NCBI RefSeq assembly: GCF_000423465.1
Contig: NZ_KE384022.1
Coordinates: 391,406 to 455,405, forward strand
Direction of reading: 5' to 3'
DNA length: 64,000 nucleotides
DNA from: Propionicicella superfundia DSM 22317
GTDB taxonomy: Bacteria > Actinomycetota > Actinomycetes > Propionibacteriales > Propionibacteriaceae
The notes under the pieces are model-generated. The model worked only from the letters and a program-made list of their open reading frames with translations, was not told the DNA's origin and searched no databases. Positions 44,679-53,618 of the stretch are shown here, one piece after another. The position numbers were made by a program, and so were the translations under genes. The stretch's first letter is position 1. Each line of letters opens with the position of its first letter.

Positions 44679-45638
44679 ATGCGCATCCCTCAGCCCTTCG
44701 CACCCCCCGCCGTCCCGACCCGGAGACGCGACCTCGTCGCGCTCGGGCTCACCCAGCGCCGGATCGGCACCGCGGTGGCCGGGGGCCGCCTGGTGCGCGT
44801 CCGCCAAGGCGTCTACCTCGACCCCGCCAGGTGGCCCGTCGGCGAGGCGGAACAGCACCTCGTCCGCGCCCACGCCGAGCAGGTCTACCGACCCGACGGC
44901 GCCGTCTCGCATCGCGCGGCGGCCCTGTACTGGGAGCTGCCGCTGCTCCGGACGGACTGGGCCGACGAGCCGGTGTGGATCACGCTCCCGGCGGGACGGG
45001 GGTTTCGGAGCAGCCGCTCCCGGCGACTGGAGCAGTCGACGGCTCCGCTGCCGCCCCACCACGTCACGCTGACCGAGTCAGGTGCCCGGATCACCACCGT
45101 CGCACGGACGGCCGCCGATGTGGCCGGAGGCATGGAGTCCCCGTCCGCTCTCATGGTGCTGGACGCGGCGCTGCGCCGGCAGTGCCGAGACCTGATGAGC
45201 GGGCCGCGCAGGCGCGATCTGCGGAACCCCCGGCTGGTCGCGGCCGCGAAGGCCCCGCTGCTGGAGGCCATGGACCGGCCGCGGATGCGGCCGGGCAAGC
45301 ACTGGCTCACGTACGCCGATCCGCTCAGGGAGAGCGCGATCGAATCGCTGAGTTACGGTCACATGGCGCTCGCGGGATTGCCCCTTCCCGCATGCCAGTT
45401 CCCGCTCACCACCCCGGCCGGAGTCCTGTACCCGGACTTCTACTGGGAGGAACAGTGCCTGATCGGGGAAGCGGACGGACGGGTGAAGTACGCCGACGCC
45501 GACGCGATGCTGCAGGAGAAGGAACGCGAGCAGGTGCTGCGCGACCTCGGCTTCCGCTTCGTCCGCTGGCTCGGCAAGGAGATCCATCTGTGGCCCGGCA
45601 CCGTGATGGACCGCATCGCGCGCGCCCTGAACGCATGA
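44679..45638 (+). CDS. AbiEi-like winged-helix / DUF559 endonuclease-fold protein (paralogue)
   Basis: 319 aa. N-terminal wHTH LVALGLTQRRIGTAVAGGRL-VRVRQGVYLD; DAVSHRAAALYWELP-type central segment; and C-terminal DUF559-like core with GVLYPDFYWEEQCLIGEADG and VLRDLGFRFVRWLGKEI. The acidic pattern D...E-x-D-G matches the paralogue at 5,164, but overall identity is low. ATG at 44,679 with GACGGAG upstream. No cognate AbiEii-type toxin beside it. Its TGA is the first base of repeat family 2. Confidence 0.72.
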   Translation: MRIPQPFAPPAVPTRRRDLVALGLTQRRIGTAVAGGRLVRVRQGVYLDPARWPVGEAEQHLVRAHAEQVYRPDGAVSHRAAALYWELPLLRTDWADEPVWITLPAGRGFRSSRSRRLEQSTAPLPPHHVTLTESGARITTVARTAADVAGGMESPSALMVLDAALRRQCRDLMSGPRRRDLRNPRLVAAAKAPLLEAMDRPRMRPGKHWLTYADPLRESAIESLSYGHMALAGLPLPACQFPLTTPAGVLYPDFYWEEQCLIGEADGRVKYADADAMLQEKEREQVLRDLGFRFVRWLGKEIHLWPGTVMDRIARALNA

Positions 45639-45800
45639 CTGCGACTTTCTGGCCCGAATGGGCCGCGTCGCAGGAGGTCGACCTCGCGGATGCGCCGATG
45701 TGCGCACTATGGCCGCCCCTCGGCGCCGCAGACGGTACAAAAGGCCGCATCCCGGGCGAGTGGGGCGGTGGACCGGAGCCATTCGGTACACAAGTCCGCA
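45638..45800. repeat. Intergenic repeat family 2, locus 2 (three units)
   Basis: ACTGCGACTTTCTGGCCCGA opens at 45,638, sharing 14 bp with the first unit of locus 1. CGGTACAAAAGGCCGCAT is at 45,733-45,750, and CCATTCGGTACACAAGTCCG at 45,779-45,798 is the counterpart of the unit at 15,953. The outer units are inverted relative to each other. They fill most of the 217-bp gap between the AbiEi-like and aminotransferase genes. Confidence 0.7.
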
Positions 45801-45855
45801 GGATGCGGGCCGAGCGCCCGCCGGGCTGCCACCCGTCCACTGTTACCGTGACGCA

Positions 45856-47001
45856 ATGCATCTCGTCAGCAGGATGGGCCATCACGAGACGACGATCTTC
45901 ACCGAGATCAGCGCCCTCGCGGTGCGCCACGATGCGGTGAACCTCGGGCAGGGGTTCCCCGACACCGACGCCGCACTGCGGGAGGCCGTCGCCGCAGCCC
46001 TGGAGTCCGGCCAGAACCAGTACCCGCCGCTCTCCGGTCGTCCCGACCTGCTGGCGGCGATCGCCGCCCACCAACGTCACTGGTACGGGCTCGAGGTCGA
46101 CCCCGCGTCGCAGGTCCTCGTCACGGTCGGCGCGACGGAGGCCGTGGCCGCCACCATCCTCGCGTTCTGCGAACCGGGCGACGAGGTGGTCATGTTCGCC
46201 CCCTTCTACGACGCCTATGCCGGAGTCGTCGACCTGGCCGGCGCGGTGCGCCGCACCTGCCCGCTCGCGTTCCCCGACTTCGCCGTCGACGAGGACGCGC
46301 TGCGCGCCGCGTTCACCGACCGCACCCGGCTCGTGCTGCTGAACACGCCGCACAACCCGACCGGCAAGGTGTTCAGCCGCCCCGAGCTCGAACTCATCGC
46401 GAGGCTCGCGGTCGAGCACGACGCGTGGGTGGTCACCGACGAGGTGTACGAGCACCTGACCTTCGGCGTGCCCCACGTGCCGATCGCGACGCTGCCCGGG
46501 ATGGCCGAGCGGACGCTCACCGTCTCGTCGGCGGGCAAGACCTTCTCGGTGACCGGATGGAAGGTCGGCTGGGTCACCGGCCCGGCGCCCGCCGTGGCAG
46601 CCGTCGCCGCGGTGAAGCAGTACCTCACCTTCGGCGCGGGCGGGCCGTTCCAGGCCGGTGTCGCCGCCGGGCTCGGCCTCCCCGACGAGACGTTCCACTC
46701 CCTGCGAGACGCCCTGCAGGCGAAACGGGACCTGCTGGTGGACGCGCTGACGTCCCTCGGCCTGCCCGTCGCCGTTCCGGCCGGAACCTACTTCGTCGTC
46801 GCCGACATGGCTCCGCTCGGGGTCACCGACGCGCTCGCCCTGGCCCGGGAGCTTCCCGCCCGCGCCGGGGTGGCGGCGATTCCCGTGACGGTGTTCCACG
46901 ACGATCCCGATGCGGATCCGACCCTGCTCCGCTTCGCGTTCTGCAAGCGGGACGACGTCCTGCGCGAGGGCGCACGACGCCTGTCCCGCCTGCTCGGCTG
47001 A
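45856..47001 (+). CDS. Class I/II PLP aminotransferase (DapC/kynurenine aminotransferase-like)
   Basis: 381 aa. N-terminus NLGQGFPDTDAALREAVAAA, substrate loop NQYPPLSGRPDLLAAIA, NTPHNPTGKVFSRPEL, VVTDEVYEHLTFG, and PLP lysine in TVSSAGKTFSVTGWKVGW (~residue 235). Closest to the N-succinyldiaminopimelate aminotransferase DapC / KAT group; no dap genes are adjacent to decide. The ATG at 45,856 has no ribosome site, but TACCGT ends 6 nt upstream, a spacing suggesting a leaderless transcript. Confidence 0.82.
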   Translation: MHLVSRMGHHETTIFTEISALAVRHDAVNLGQGFPDTDAALREAVAAALESGQNQYPPLSGRPDLLAAIAAHQRHWYGLEVDPASQVLVTVGATEAVAATILAFCEPGDEVVMFAPFYDAYAGVVDLAGAVRRTCPLAFPDFAVDEDALRAAFTDRTRLVLLNTPHNPTGKVFSRPELELIARLAVEHDAWVVTDEVYEHLTFGVPHVPIATLPGMAERTLTVSSAGKTFSVTGWKVGWVTGPAPAVAAVAAVKQYLTFGAGGPFQAGVAAGLGLPDETFHSLRDALQAKRDLLVDALTSLGLPVAVPAGTYFVVADMAPLGVTDALALARELPARAGVAAIPVTVFHDDPDADPTLLRFAFCKRDDVLREGARRLSRLLG

Positions 47002-47008
47002 GCCCGCC

Positions 47009-48922
47009 TCAGAGGCTGCGCGCCAGGTGGAACCCCTGGTGGACCGCCTTGAGAATGCTGTCGGGCTTCACGGCGTCCCCGATGACGGAGACGTCGACCC
47101 GCCCGGCGAGCTGCTCGTACAGCCCGTCGTTGGGGGTGTACCCGGCGGCGATCACGTAGGTGTCGGCCTCGATGCTCGTGGTCTGCCCGTCCTTCAGGTA
47201 GGTCACGGCCTCCTCACCGAGGTCGGTCACCCGCGCGTCGGTGATGAACGCGATCTGGGAGTCCTCGAGCAGTTGAGCGAGGGCGAGCTCGTTGTTCCGG
47301 CAGTGCTCGACGCTCATGAGGATCTTCGGCAGCGTCTCGATGACCGTCACGCTGTCGGCTCGCTGCGCACACATCGCGGCCGTCTCACAGCCCACGAGAC
47401 CGGCGCCGATGATCACCACGCGGGCACCGTGCTCCGCGCGCCCGGTCAGCAGATCTCCGGCCGTCACGACCTTCGGTCCGTCGATACCGGGAATGGGCGG
47501 CATCGCGTGGTGGGCGCCCGTCGCGAGGACGACCTTGTCCCACCCGCCGGCGAGGATCTCCTCGGCCGTCCCGTCCTTCATCGTCCGCACGGTGACATGG
47601 CTGCGGAAGGTCTTGTTCGTCAGATAGGTCGCGTAGTCGGCGACGTCGGACTTGAACGACGGACCGCCCGCCGCCCACAGCGTCCCGCCGAGCCGCGCGC
47701 CCTTCTCCCACAGCTCGACCTCGACGCCACGTTCCGCCGCCGTGATGGCGAACTCCATCCCGCCGGGGCCGCCGCCGAGCACCAGCGCCCGCTTCGGCGC
47801 GGTCGCGGGGGTGACGGGGAAGAAGTCCTCGGCGTAGCACTGCGGGTTGACGGCGCACTGGTAGTGACCGCCCTTGAACCCGGCGAAGAGGCACTCGTTG
47901 CAGCCGATGCACGGGACGATGTCGTACGCCTCGCCGCGTTGCACCTTGTTGACCCAGTGAGGCTCGGTCAGGGCGCCGTGCGCGAGCCCGATGAAATCCG
48001 CCTTGCCCTCCTGCAGGACGCGCTCGGCGATGTTCGGGTCGTTGAGCTTTCCGACCGCCAGGACCGGGATCGACACGACCTTGCGCACCTCCGCCGCGAG
48101 CCAGGCCTGCGACGGCGCATGCTGGTACACGGTGGGGATGGCCTTGTACCACGCCTCGTAACAGCCCATGTCGACATGGAGCGCGTCCACGCCCGCCTCT
48201 TCGAGGATCCTCGCCATCTCCAGGCCCTCTTCGAGTTCGCGGCCGCCCGGGACACCGTGGTAGGGGGTGAACTTGTACAGGATCGGGAAGTCGGGGCCGA
48301 CGGCCTCGCGCATCGCCGTGACGCAGTCGAGCCCGAACTTCATGCGCGCCCGCAGGTCACCGCCGTACTCGTCGGTGCGGGTGTTCCACAGGGTGGAGCA
48401 GAACTGGTCGAGCAGGTAGCCGCCGTAGCCGTGGACCTCGACGGCATCCGCGCCCGCGGCCTTCGCCGCCGCCGCGCCCGCGCCCATCTTGACGACCAGA
48501 TCCTGAATCTGTTCGACGCTCAGCGGCTTGCACATCAGCCCGGGGAACCAGTACGACTCGACTTCGCTCGCCGCCAGCGGGGCCACCTCCGCCGCGAACG
48601 GCAACTGCATCCGGCCCAGCCCGACCGTCAACTGGACGCACAATTTCGCGTCATTGGCGTGAATACGCCGCGCCAGCCAATTGAGCTGCTGCACCGAGCG
48701 GACCGAGCCGAGGATGTTGCAGGCCTTCTGCTCGTAATCCGTGGACACTTGATTCGCGCCCGTGATGATCAGGCCGAAACCGCCGATCGCCCTTTCCTCG
48801 AGATAGCGGATGGAGCGGTCGTGAAACGATCCGTCCTCCTCGGTCGTCGTGCCCATGGGTGCCATGAACACGCGGTTCTTCAGAGCCATCTTGCCGATCC
48901 GGCCCGGTTCCAGGAGTTTCAC
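47009..48922 (-). CDS. NADH:flavin oxidoreductase, 2,4-dienoyl-CoA reductase / enoate reductase type
   Basis: 637 aa. N-terminal old-yellow-enzyme TIM barrel (~1-360: KNRVFMAPMGTTTEEDGSFH; DAVEVHGYGGYLLDQFCS), a 4Fe-4S site CIGCNECLFAGFKGGHYQCA (~residue 335), then FAD- and NAD-binding Rossmann folds (VLGGGPGGMEFAITAAERGV; VVIIGAGLVGCETAAM). This FadH-like trimodular layout reduces alpha/beta-unsaturated bonds in acyl-CoAs or other substrates. GTG at 48,922 with AAGGGA 7 nt upstream. The gene stops 7 bp from the convergent aminotransferase stop. Confidence 0.85.
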   Translation of the reverse strand: MKLLEPGRIGKMALKNRVFMAPMGTTTEEDGSFHDRSIRYLEERAIGGFGLIITGANQVSTDYEQKACNILGSVRSVQQLNWLARRIHANDAKLCVQLTVGLGRMQLPFAAEVAPLAASEVESYWFPGLMCKPLSVEQIQDLVVKMGAGAAAAKAAGADAVEVHGYGGYLLDQFCSTLWNTRTDEYGGDLRARMKFGLDCVTAMREAVGPDFPILYKFTPYHGVPGGRELEEGLEMARILEEAGVDALHVDMGCYEAWYKAIPTVYQHAPSQAWLAAEVRKVVSIPVLAVGKLNDPNIAERVLQEGKADFIGLAHGALTEPHWVNKVQRGEAYDIVPCIGCNECLFAGFKGGHYQCAVNPQCYAEDFFPVTPATAPKRALVLGGGPGGMEFAITAAERGVEVELWEKGARLGGTLWAAGGPSFKSDVADYATYLTNKTFRSHVTVRTMKDGTAEEILAGGWDKVVLATGAHHAMPPIPGIDGPKVVTAGDLLTGRAEHGARVVIIGAGLVGCETAAMCAQRADSVTVIETLPKILMSVEHCRNNELALAQLLEDSQIAFITDARVTDLGEEAVTYLKDGQTTSIEADTYVIAAGYTPNDGLYEQLAGRVDVSVIGDAVKPDSILKAVHQGFHLARSL

Positions 48923-49203
48923 CGGAATTCCCTTCCAAGAAACGGGCGGCGCGTACAACGCACGTCAGCCTGTTCCCGCACAGACCGTCCCCGGTTTTCC
49001 CGCCGCAGCCATGCAGCGTTTCCGGGGGCACCGCCCACAGTCGCCTGCTTCAGGGTAGGCAGTGGTGCACGAGAGATTTCGCCGGCATCGCGAAAGCCGA
49101 CAAATGAGCCGGGCGGATGGCTGCGGCGCAGGCCGGGGGGATCGCTGGCCTCGAACATGACCCAGGCGCACCGGAATGCCCGGCGTCGGTGAGCGATCGG
49201 GGT
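48923..49203. other. Intergenic region without recognised gene
   Basis: 281 bp between two minus-strand genes. Moderately GC-poor near 48,925-49,100 (for example ACGAGAGATTTCGCCGG). I see no gene, repeat or clear operator; it probably holds the promoter of the flavin oxidoreductase gene. Confidence 0.5.
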
Positions 49204-50553
49204 TCAGGCGAAGAGCGCCTGCCCGATGTACCCGCCGCGTGCCGGACCGGGCGGCACCGCGAACACGGCCGAGCCGATGTGCTGGATGTACTCGTTGAGC
49301 AGATCGAACCGGCCGAGCTTGTGCTGCAGGGTCACGAAGTGGGCGGGGTCGTTCTGATACGACACGAACAGGAGCCCGGCGTCCAGCAGTCCCTGCGCGT
49401 TGAGGCCGTCGGTGTAGTTGTAGGACCGCCGCAGGATCTTGACGCCCGCGTTGTTCTCCGGCGCTGCGAGAGCGATGTGCGACAACGGATCGATGACCGG
49501 GGTGCCGGAGTCGTCGGTGCGGACGAAGTCGGGCGTGTCGAACTCGGCGGCACCGCCGAGGGGGGCGCCCTCGTCCTTCGTCCGCCCGAACACCGATTGC
49601 TGGTCCGAGACGCGGTCGGCGTCCCAGCTCTCGATGGTCATCCGGATCTTCCGCACCACCTGGTAGGTGCCGCCGGCCATCCAGCCCGCATCGTCGAGCC
49701 ACACGAACCGGTCATGCTCCGCCTCGCCGGTCACGTTGCGCGTGCCGTCCTTGAAGCCGAACAGATTGCGCGGCGTCTGCTGGCCCGCGCCCGCGCTGGC
49801 ACGGCCGAATCCCATCACGACCCAGCGTGTCTGCGCGGTCGTCGTGACCATCCGGGCCAGGTTGCGCACGGCATGGTAGGCGACCTGCGGGTCGTCGGCG
49901 CACGCCTGCACGGACAGGTCGCCGCCCGACAGCGCAGGGTCGAGGCGGTCGCCCGGGATGCGTTCGAGGTCGGCCAGCAGCGCCGGCCGCTTGGACGCGA
50001 GCCCGAATCGGTCGTCGAACACTCCCGGCCCCAGCCCGACGGTCACGGTCAGGGATGCGGGGTTGAGGCCGACCGCCTCGCCGGTGTCGACACCGACCGC
50101 GTCGGGACGCGACGGCTCGACGACGCCGATCGGCAGCCCCTGCACCATCTGGCCGATCGCGGCCGTCCACCGCGCCAGCAGCACCTGGAGATCGGTCGTC
50201 GTCGCCGAGTCGGCGAGGTCGAAGGTCATGAACGTCGCGTAGCGCTGCGGCGGCGTCACGATGCCGGCCTGATGCCCCTGGTCGTAGAACGGCACGGCCG
50301 CGGAGAGATCCACCGCATCGGCCTCGTCGGAGGCCGTGTCCGCGCGGCCCGCCGAGTACGCCGCGGCGGTGCCTCCCGCCCCCAGCAGCGCGCCGGCGAC
50401 GACGGATCCCGCCGCCCCCGCGAACAGGCCGCGTCGCGACAGTCCCCTGCGCGGTGACGCCTCGCGCGCCTCGGCCTCCTCGTGGTCGTGCACGCCCTCC
50501 GGGCCCGGCGGGGTCTCCGCCGGGCCCGGGATCGCGTTGTCCTCCTGCTGCAT
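49204..50553 (-). CDS. efeB: Deferrochelatase/peroxidase EfeB (DyP-type, Tat-exported)
   Basis: 449 aa. Tat signal SRRGLFAGAAGSVVAGALLG near residue 40. DyP motif GFKDGTRNVTGEAEH (the distal Asp of GxxDG) and proximal heme ligand in DPLSHIALAAPENNAGVKI. It oxidises heme or ferrous iron outside the membrane and hands iron to EfeO/EfeU. ATG at 50,553, 44 bp after the efeO stop. Last gene of efeUOB. Confidence 0.92.
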   Translation of the reverse strand: MQQEDNAIPGPAETPPGPEGVHDHEEAEAREASPRRGLSRRGLFAGAAGSVVAGALLGAGGTAAAYSAGRADTASDEADAVDLSAAVPFYDQGHQAGIVTPPQRYATFMTFDLADSATTTDLQVLLARWTAAIGQMVQGLPIGVVEPSRPDAVGVDTGEAVGLNPASLTVTVGLGPGVFDDRFGLASKRPALLADLERIPGDRLDPALSGGDLSVQACADDPQVAYHAVRNLARMVTTTAQTRWVVMGFGRASAGAGQQTPRNLFGFKDGTRNVTGEAEHDRFVWLDDAGWMAGGTYQVVRKIRMTIESWDADRVSDQQSVFGRTKDEGAPLGGAAEFDTPDFVRTDDSGTPVIDPLSHIALAAPENNAGVKILRRSYNYTDGLNAQGLLDAGLLFVSYQNDPAHFVTLQHKLGRFDLLNEYIQHIGSAVFAVPPGPARGGYIGQALFA

Positions 50554-50597
50554 CGCTCGTCAGCTTCCTTCGGTCGATTCCTCCTGCCGGCGCGGGT

Positions 50598-51836
50598 TCA
50601 GTTGGCCGTGGCCACCTTCTCCGCGATCCGCTGCAACGGCTGCTGCAGCGCCAGCACCGTCTGGCTCAGCCCCTTGGCGTGCGTGGCGCGGTTGGCGGCC
50701 GTCCACGGGATGTATCCGCCCGCCGCCGTGCTGTCCTCGTAGGGAGCCAGCGCCTTGTCGACGCTCGCGAACTGGGCCGCGACCTCGGCGGTCAGCTCGG
50801 GATCGATCTTCTCCAGCCCCGGCTGCAGGCAGGCGAACGCCTGCTTGGCCCCCTCCAGGTTGGACGCGAAGTCGACGAGGTCGATGTGGCTGAACTCCTC
50901 CTCCTCGCCGGTGATCTTGTTCGCCTGCACCTCCTCCAGCAGACTCGCGGCGCCGTTGGCCAGGTCCTCCGGCTTGTAGGTGAGGGCCTTCACCAAGGTG
51001 ACGAGCCTGCCCACGTTGGTCTCCAGACCGGCCGCGTAGCCCTTGGTCTCGTCGGTGATCCGCTGATCCTTGTACAGGGACCGCTCGACGGCGTGGAACC
51101 CCGACCAGCCGACCTTGTCGTCCAGGCTGGAGGCTCGCATGTCGATGAGGTAGTCGAGGTTTCCGGAGTTGTCGTCGACCGCGTAGCCGGAGAGGACGAA
51201 CCCCTCGACGTCCGACTCGATCTTCTCGTAGAACGGGCGGGCCCGGACGTAGGCGGTCTTCGCCGCGTCCAGGTCTCCTGCGTCGACGGCCTTCCGTAGC
51301 GTCGACACGGCCGTCTGCAGGTCCTCGGCCTGCGTCACGACCCAGGCCGCGTACTCGGTCGTGCCCGCGGTGAGCACCTGGGCGGCGCTGCCGGTCGGCG
51401 CCGCCGCGGCCTCGCCCGTGACCGTGAACTGCTGCGTCTCGGGCTGCCCGCCGGGGCAGTACACCGTGTACGTGCCTCCGGACAGCGTGACGGTGAAGCT
51501 CGACGACGGCAGCCCCGGAGCCAGGTTCTCCTTCTCGCCGATGATCTTGAGGTCGCTCTGCAGCTCCACCTCGGTGATCGCGGTCGAACTGGCGTTGGTG
51601 ACGGTGAAGGTCACCGGCCCGGCGGCGGCCGAGGCATGGTCGAGCGTGCAGGTGTCGCCCCCGTCGTTGCTCAGGGTGATCGCCACCTGGGCGGCGCCGT
51701 TCGACACCGGAGCGGCGTCGTCCGAGCCGGAGCCCGCCGCGGACGGCGCGGTGGCGGGGGCGCTACAGGCCGTCATGCCGACGGTCAGGGCGGTGGCGAT
51801 GCTCAGGCCGAGCAGCGACCGGCGCTTACGCAACAT
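50598..51836 (-). CDS. efeO: EfeO iron-binding lipoprotein (cupredoxin + M75 domain)
   Basis: 412 aa. Signal peptide with lipobox VGMTACSAP; N-terminal cupredoxin-like domain (~60-150, CTLDHASAAAGPVTFTVTNA... TYTVYCPGGQPE); C-terminal M75 domain with the metal motif GFHAVERSLYKDQRI (HxxE). ATG 51,836 is taken because AAGGAG lies 8 nt upstream (ATG 51,842 is too close). The gene overlaps efeU by 11 bp. Confidence 0.9.
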   Translation of the reverse strand: MLRKRRSLLGLSIATALTVGMTACSAPATAPSAAGSGSDDAAPVSNGAAQVAITLSNDGGDTCTLDHASAAAGPVTFTVTNASSTAITEVELQSDLKIIGEKENLAPGLPSSSFTVTLSGGTYTVYCPGGQPETQQFTVTGEAAAAPTGSAAQVLTAGTTEYAAWVVTQAEDLQTAVSTLRKAVDAGDLDAAKTAYVRARPFYEKIESDVEGFVLSGYAVDDNSGNLDYLIDMRASSLDDKVGWSGFHAVERSLYKDQRITDETKGYAAGLETNVGRLVTLVKALTYKPEDLANGAASLLEEVQANKITGEEEEFSHIDLVDFASNLEGAKQAFACLQPGLEKIDPELTAEVAAQFASVDKALAPYEDSTAAGGYIPWTAANRATHAKGLSQTVLALQQPLQRIAEKVATAN

Positions 51837-53421
51837 TCGCATTTCTCCTTGTTGGGACGGAAACCGTGGCCTCTGGGCCGCGGGTTGGAGTCGACACCCG
51901 GCGATGGGCCCGCCAGGCGGTGAAGAGGACGACGAGGGCGGCCACAGCAAGCAGCATCGGCAAGGTGCGTCCCCAGAAGCGGCGCTCGACCACATCGGCT
52001 CGCAGCGTCGCGGCCGCGCTCGCGGCGGCACCGACGCGGTCGTCGGGAACGGCGAGCGTTCCGCCGGACACCGCCGCACCGCCGGGGACGTCCCCGGCCA
52101 CGGTGAAGGTCCGCGACGTGGCCAGCCCGCCGCCGGTGAGCGTGACCGTGGTCACATCCGTCTCGGCGAGGTCGAGGATCTCCCCGCCGGCGAGCCACAG
52201 GCGGCGCTCCCCCGTGCGCGCCCAGGTCGCCGTGAAGGGGCCGGGGGCCTGTTGCGGGCTGACGCCGACCGGCAGGCGCCCGCCGTTGAGCTCGGCGAGC
52301 TGCGCGAGCGTCAGGGTCGACGGCAGGCCGGACACGGGGACGTCGAGCGTCAGCGCGTATTCGACGGCGTCGGGGACCCCCGCGTGCGCGACGGTCGTCC
52401 CGCCGCTGAGCTCCATGACCTCCGACGCCCCTGCGGCGACGATCCGGGCGGCGCCGTCCTCCAGGGCGACGCTCCCCACGGACGCCCCCGCGTCGTCCAC
52501 CAGTTCGGCCGCGCCGAGAGCCGGCATCGTCGCAGGCCCGACGACGGCCGCAAGGACGACGGCCGCGACCCCGAGGACGGCGGCGACACCCGCGCGGATC
52601 CGGACCCCGGCGGCCGCGCTCGGGCGGTGACCGCGCGGCCAGAACAGGTACAGCGACATGGGAACGACGTAGGCGAGCCAGCCCACGACCTGGATGAGAC
52701 GCGGGTCGGGCGGAATCCCGAGGACGCCGGTGAACAGGGATCCGCGGACGGAGCCGTTCGGGGCCAGCCAGGACAGGTCCACGGTCTTCTGCTGGCCGGC
52801 GTCCAGCCACCCGGCCTCGTGCGCGCTGCCCAGCGCGCTGACGACGAGCCCGGCCGCGACGAGGACGAGAAAACCACTGGTGATCGTGAAGAACCGACCG
52901 AGATTGAGCCGCAGCCCGCCGCTGTACAGGCCGTAGCCCACCGCGGCGGCGGCCAGGATGCCGAGGACTGCGCCCGCTGCGGCCGCCACGGGGTTCGTCG
53001 ACGCTGAGAACGTGGCGAGGAGGAACACCGCCGTCTCGAAACCCTCCTTGAGCACGGCGAGGAACGCCATCACGACGAGCGCCCGGGTCGACCCCGCGCC
53101 CAGCGCCTCGCTCGCGGATGCCTCCAGCTCCTTCTTCATGCCGCGCGCGTGGGTGCTCATCCACAGCACCATCCCGGTCACGAAGACGACGGCGACAACG
53201 CCGATGACCGTCTCCATTCCCTCCTGGGCGGCCTGCGGGAGACTCGCCTCGATCAGTTGGAGCGCGACCCCGACCGCGAGGCTCAGCGCGACGGCTGCCG
53301 CGACGCCGATGGCCATCGGCGTGAGCGACCGGCCGTTCTTGCGCAGGAAGGCGGCGATGATGCCGACGATGAGGGCAGCCTCCAACCCCTCTCGCAGGCC
53401 GATCACAAAGGTCGCCAGCAC
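51826..53421 (-). CDS. efeU: EfeU/FTR1-family iron permease
   Basis: 531 aa. Seven TM segments in the first ~280 residues with two REGLE-type iron motifs: FVIGLREGLEAALIVGII at the N-terminus and AVLKEGFETAVFLLATF (~residue 125). An extracellular C-terminal domain (~310-480) and a final TM (LPMLLAVAALVVLFTAW) are extra compared with E. coli EfeU, as is usual in actinobacteria. GTG at 53,421 with GGAGG 5 nt upstream; an iron box lies just before it. Confidence 0.92.
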   Translation of the reverse strand: MLATFVIGLREGLEAALIVGIIAAFLRKNGRSLTPMAIGVAAAVALSLAVGVALQLIEASLPQAAQEGMETVIGVVAVVFVTGMVLWMSTHARGMKKELEASASEALGAGSTRALVVMAFLAVLKEGFETAVFLLATFSASTNPVAAAAGAVLGILAAAAVGYGLYSGGLRLNLGRFFTITSGFLVLVAAGLVVSALGSAHEAGWLDAGQQKTVDLSWLAPNGSVRGSLFTGVLGIPPDPRLIQVVGWLAYVVPMSLYLFWPRGHRPSAAAGVRIRAGVAAVLGVAAVVLAAVVGPATMPALGAAELVDDAGASVGSVALEDGAARIVAAGASEVMELSGGTTVAHAGVPDAVEYALTLDVPVSGLPSTLTLAQLAELNGGRLPVGVSPQQAPGPFTATWARTGERRLWLAGGEILDLAETDVTTVTLTGGGLATSRTFTVAGDVPGGAAVSGGTLAVPDDRVGAAASAAATLRADVVERRFWGRTLPMLLAVAALVVLFTAWRAHRRVSTPTRGPEATVSVPTRRNANVA

Positions 53422-53468
53422 GTCGCCTCCACCGTCGGGATCGGTGGGGGTGATGCCCCACCAATTAG

Positions 53469-53487
53469 TTAGGTTTGTCTAACCTTA
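53469..53487 (-). promoter_or_regulatory. DtxR/IdeR-type iron box upstream of efeUOB
   Basis: TTAGGTTTGTCTAACCTTA matches the recalled consensus TTAGGTTAGGCTAACCTAA at 16 of 19 positions, centred about 57 bp upstream of efeU. It predicts repression of the import operon by iron-loaded DtxR/IdeR. It is also ~130 bp from the divergent fprA. Confidence 0.8.
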
Positions 53488-53582
53488 TTCACCATAGGCA
53501 CCGCGGGCCACCTCGGGGAGAGGCTGCCCATGAGTTGGACGCCGCGCGGCGACGCGCGTAGCCAGACGTCATCCGCGCTTGT

Positions 53583-53618
53583 CACAATCTGGCCATGGCA
53601 CAGTGCGGGCGCGCGTGA
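53583..53618 (+). promoter_or_regulatory. Possible leaderless uORF coupled to fprA
   Basis: A weak -10 (CACAAT, 53,583-53,588) ends 6 nt before ATG 53,595, which opens a 7-codon frame MAQCGRA whose TGA overlaps the fprA ATG as TGATG (53,616-53,620). A leaderless short ORF could deliver ribosomes to fprA, which otherwise has no ribosome site. Confidence 0.3.
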
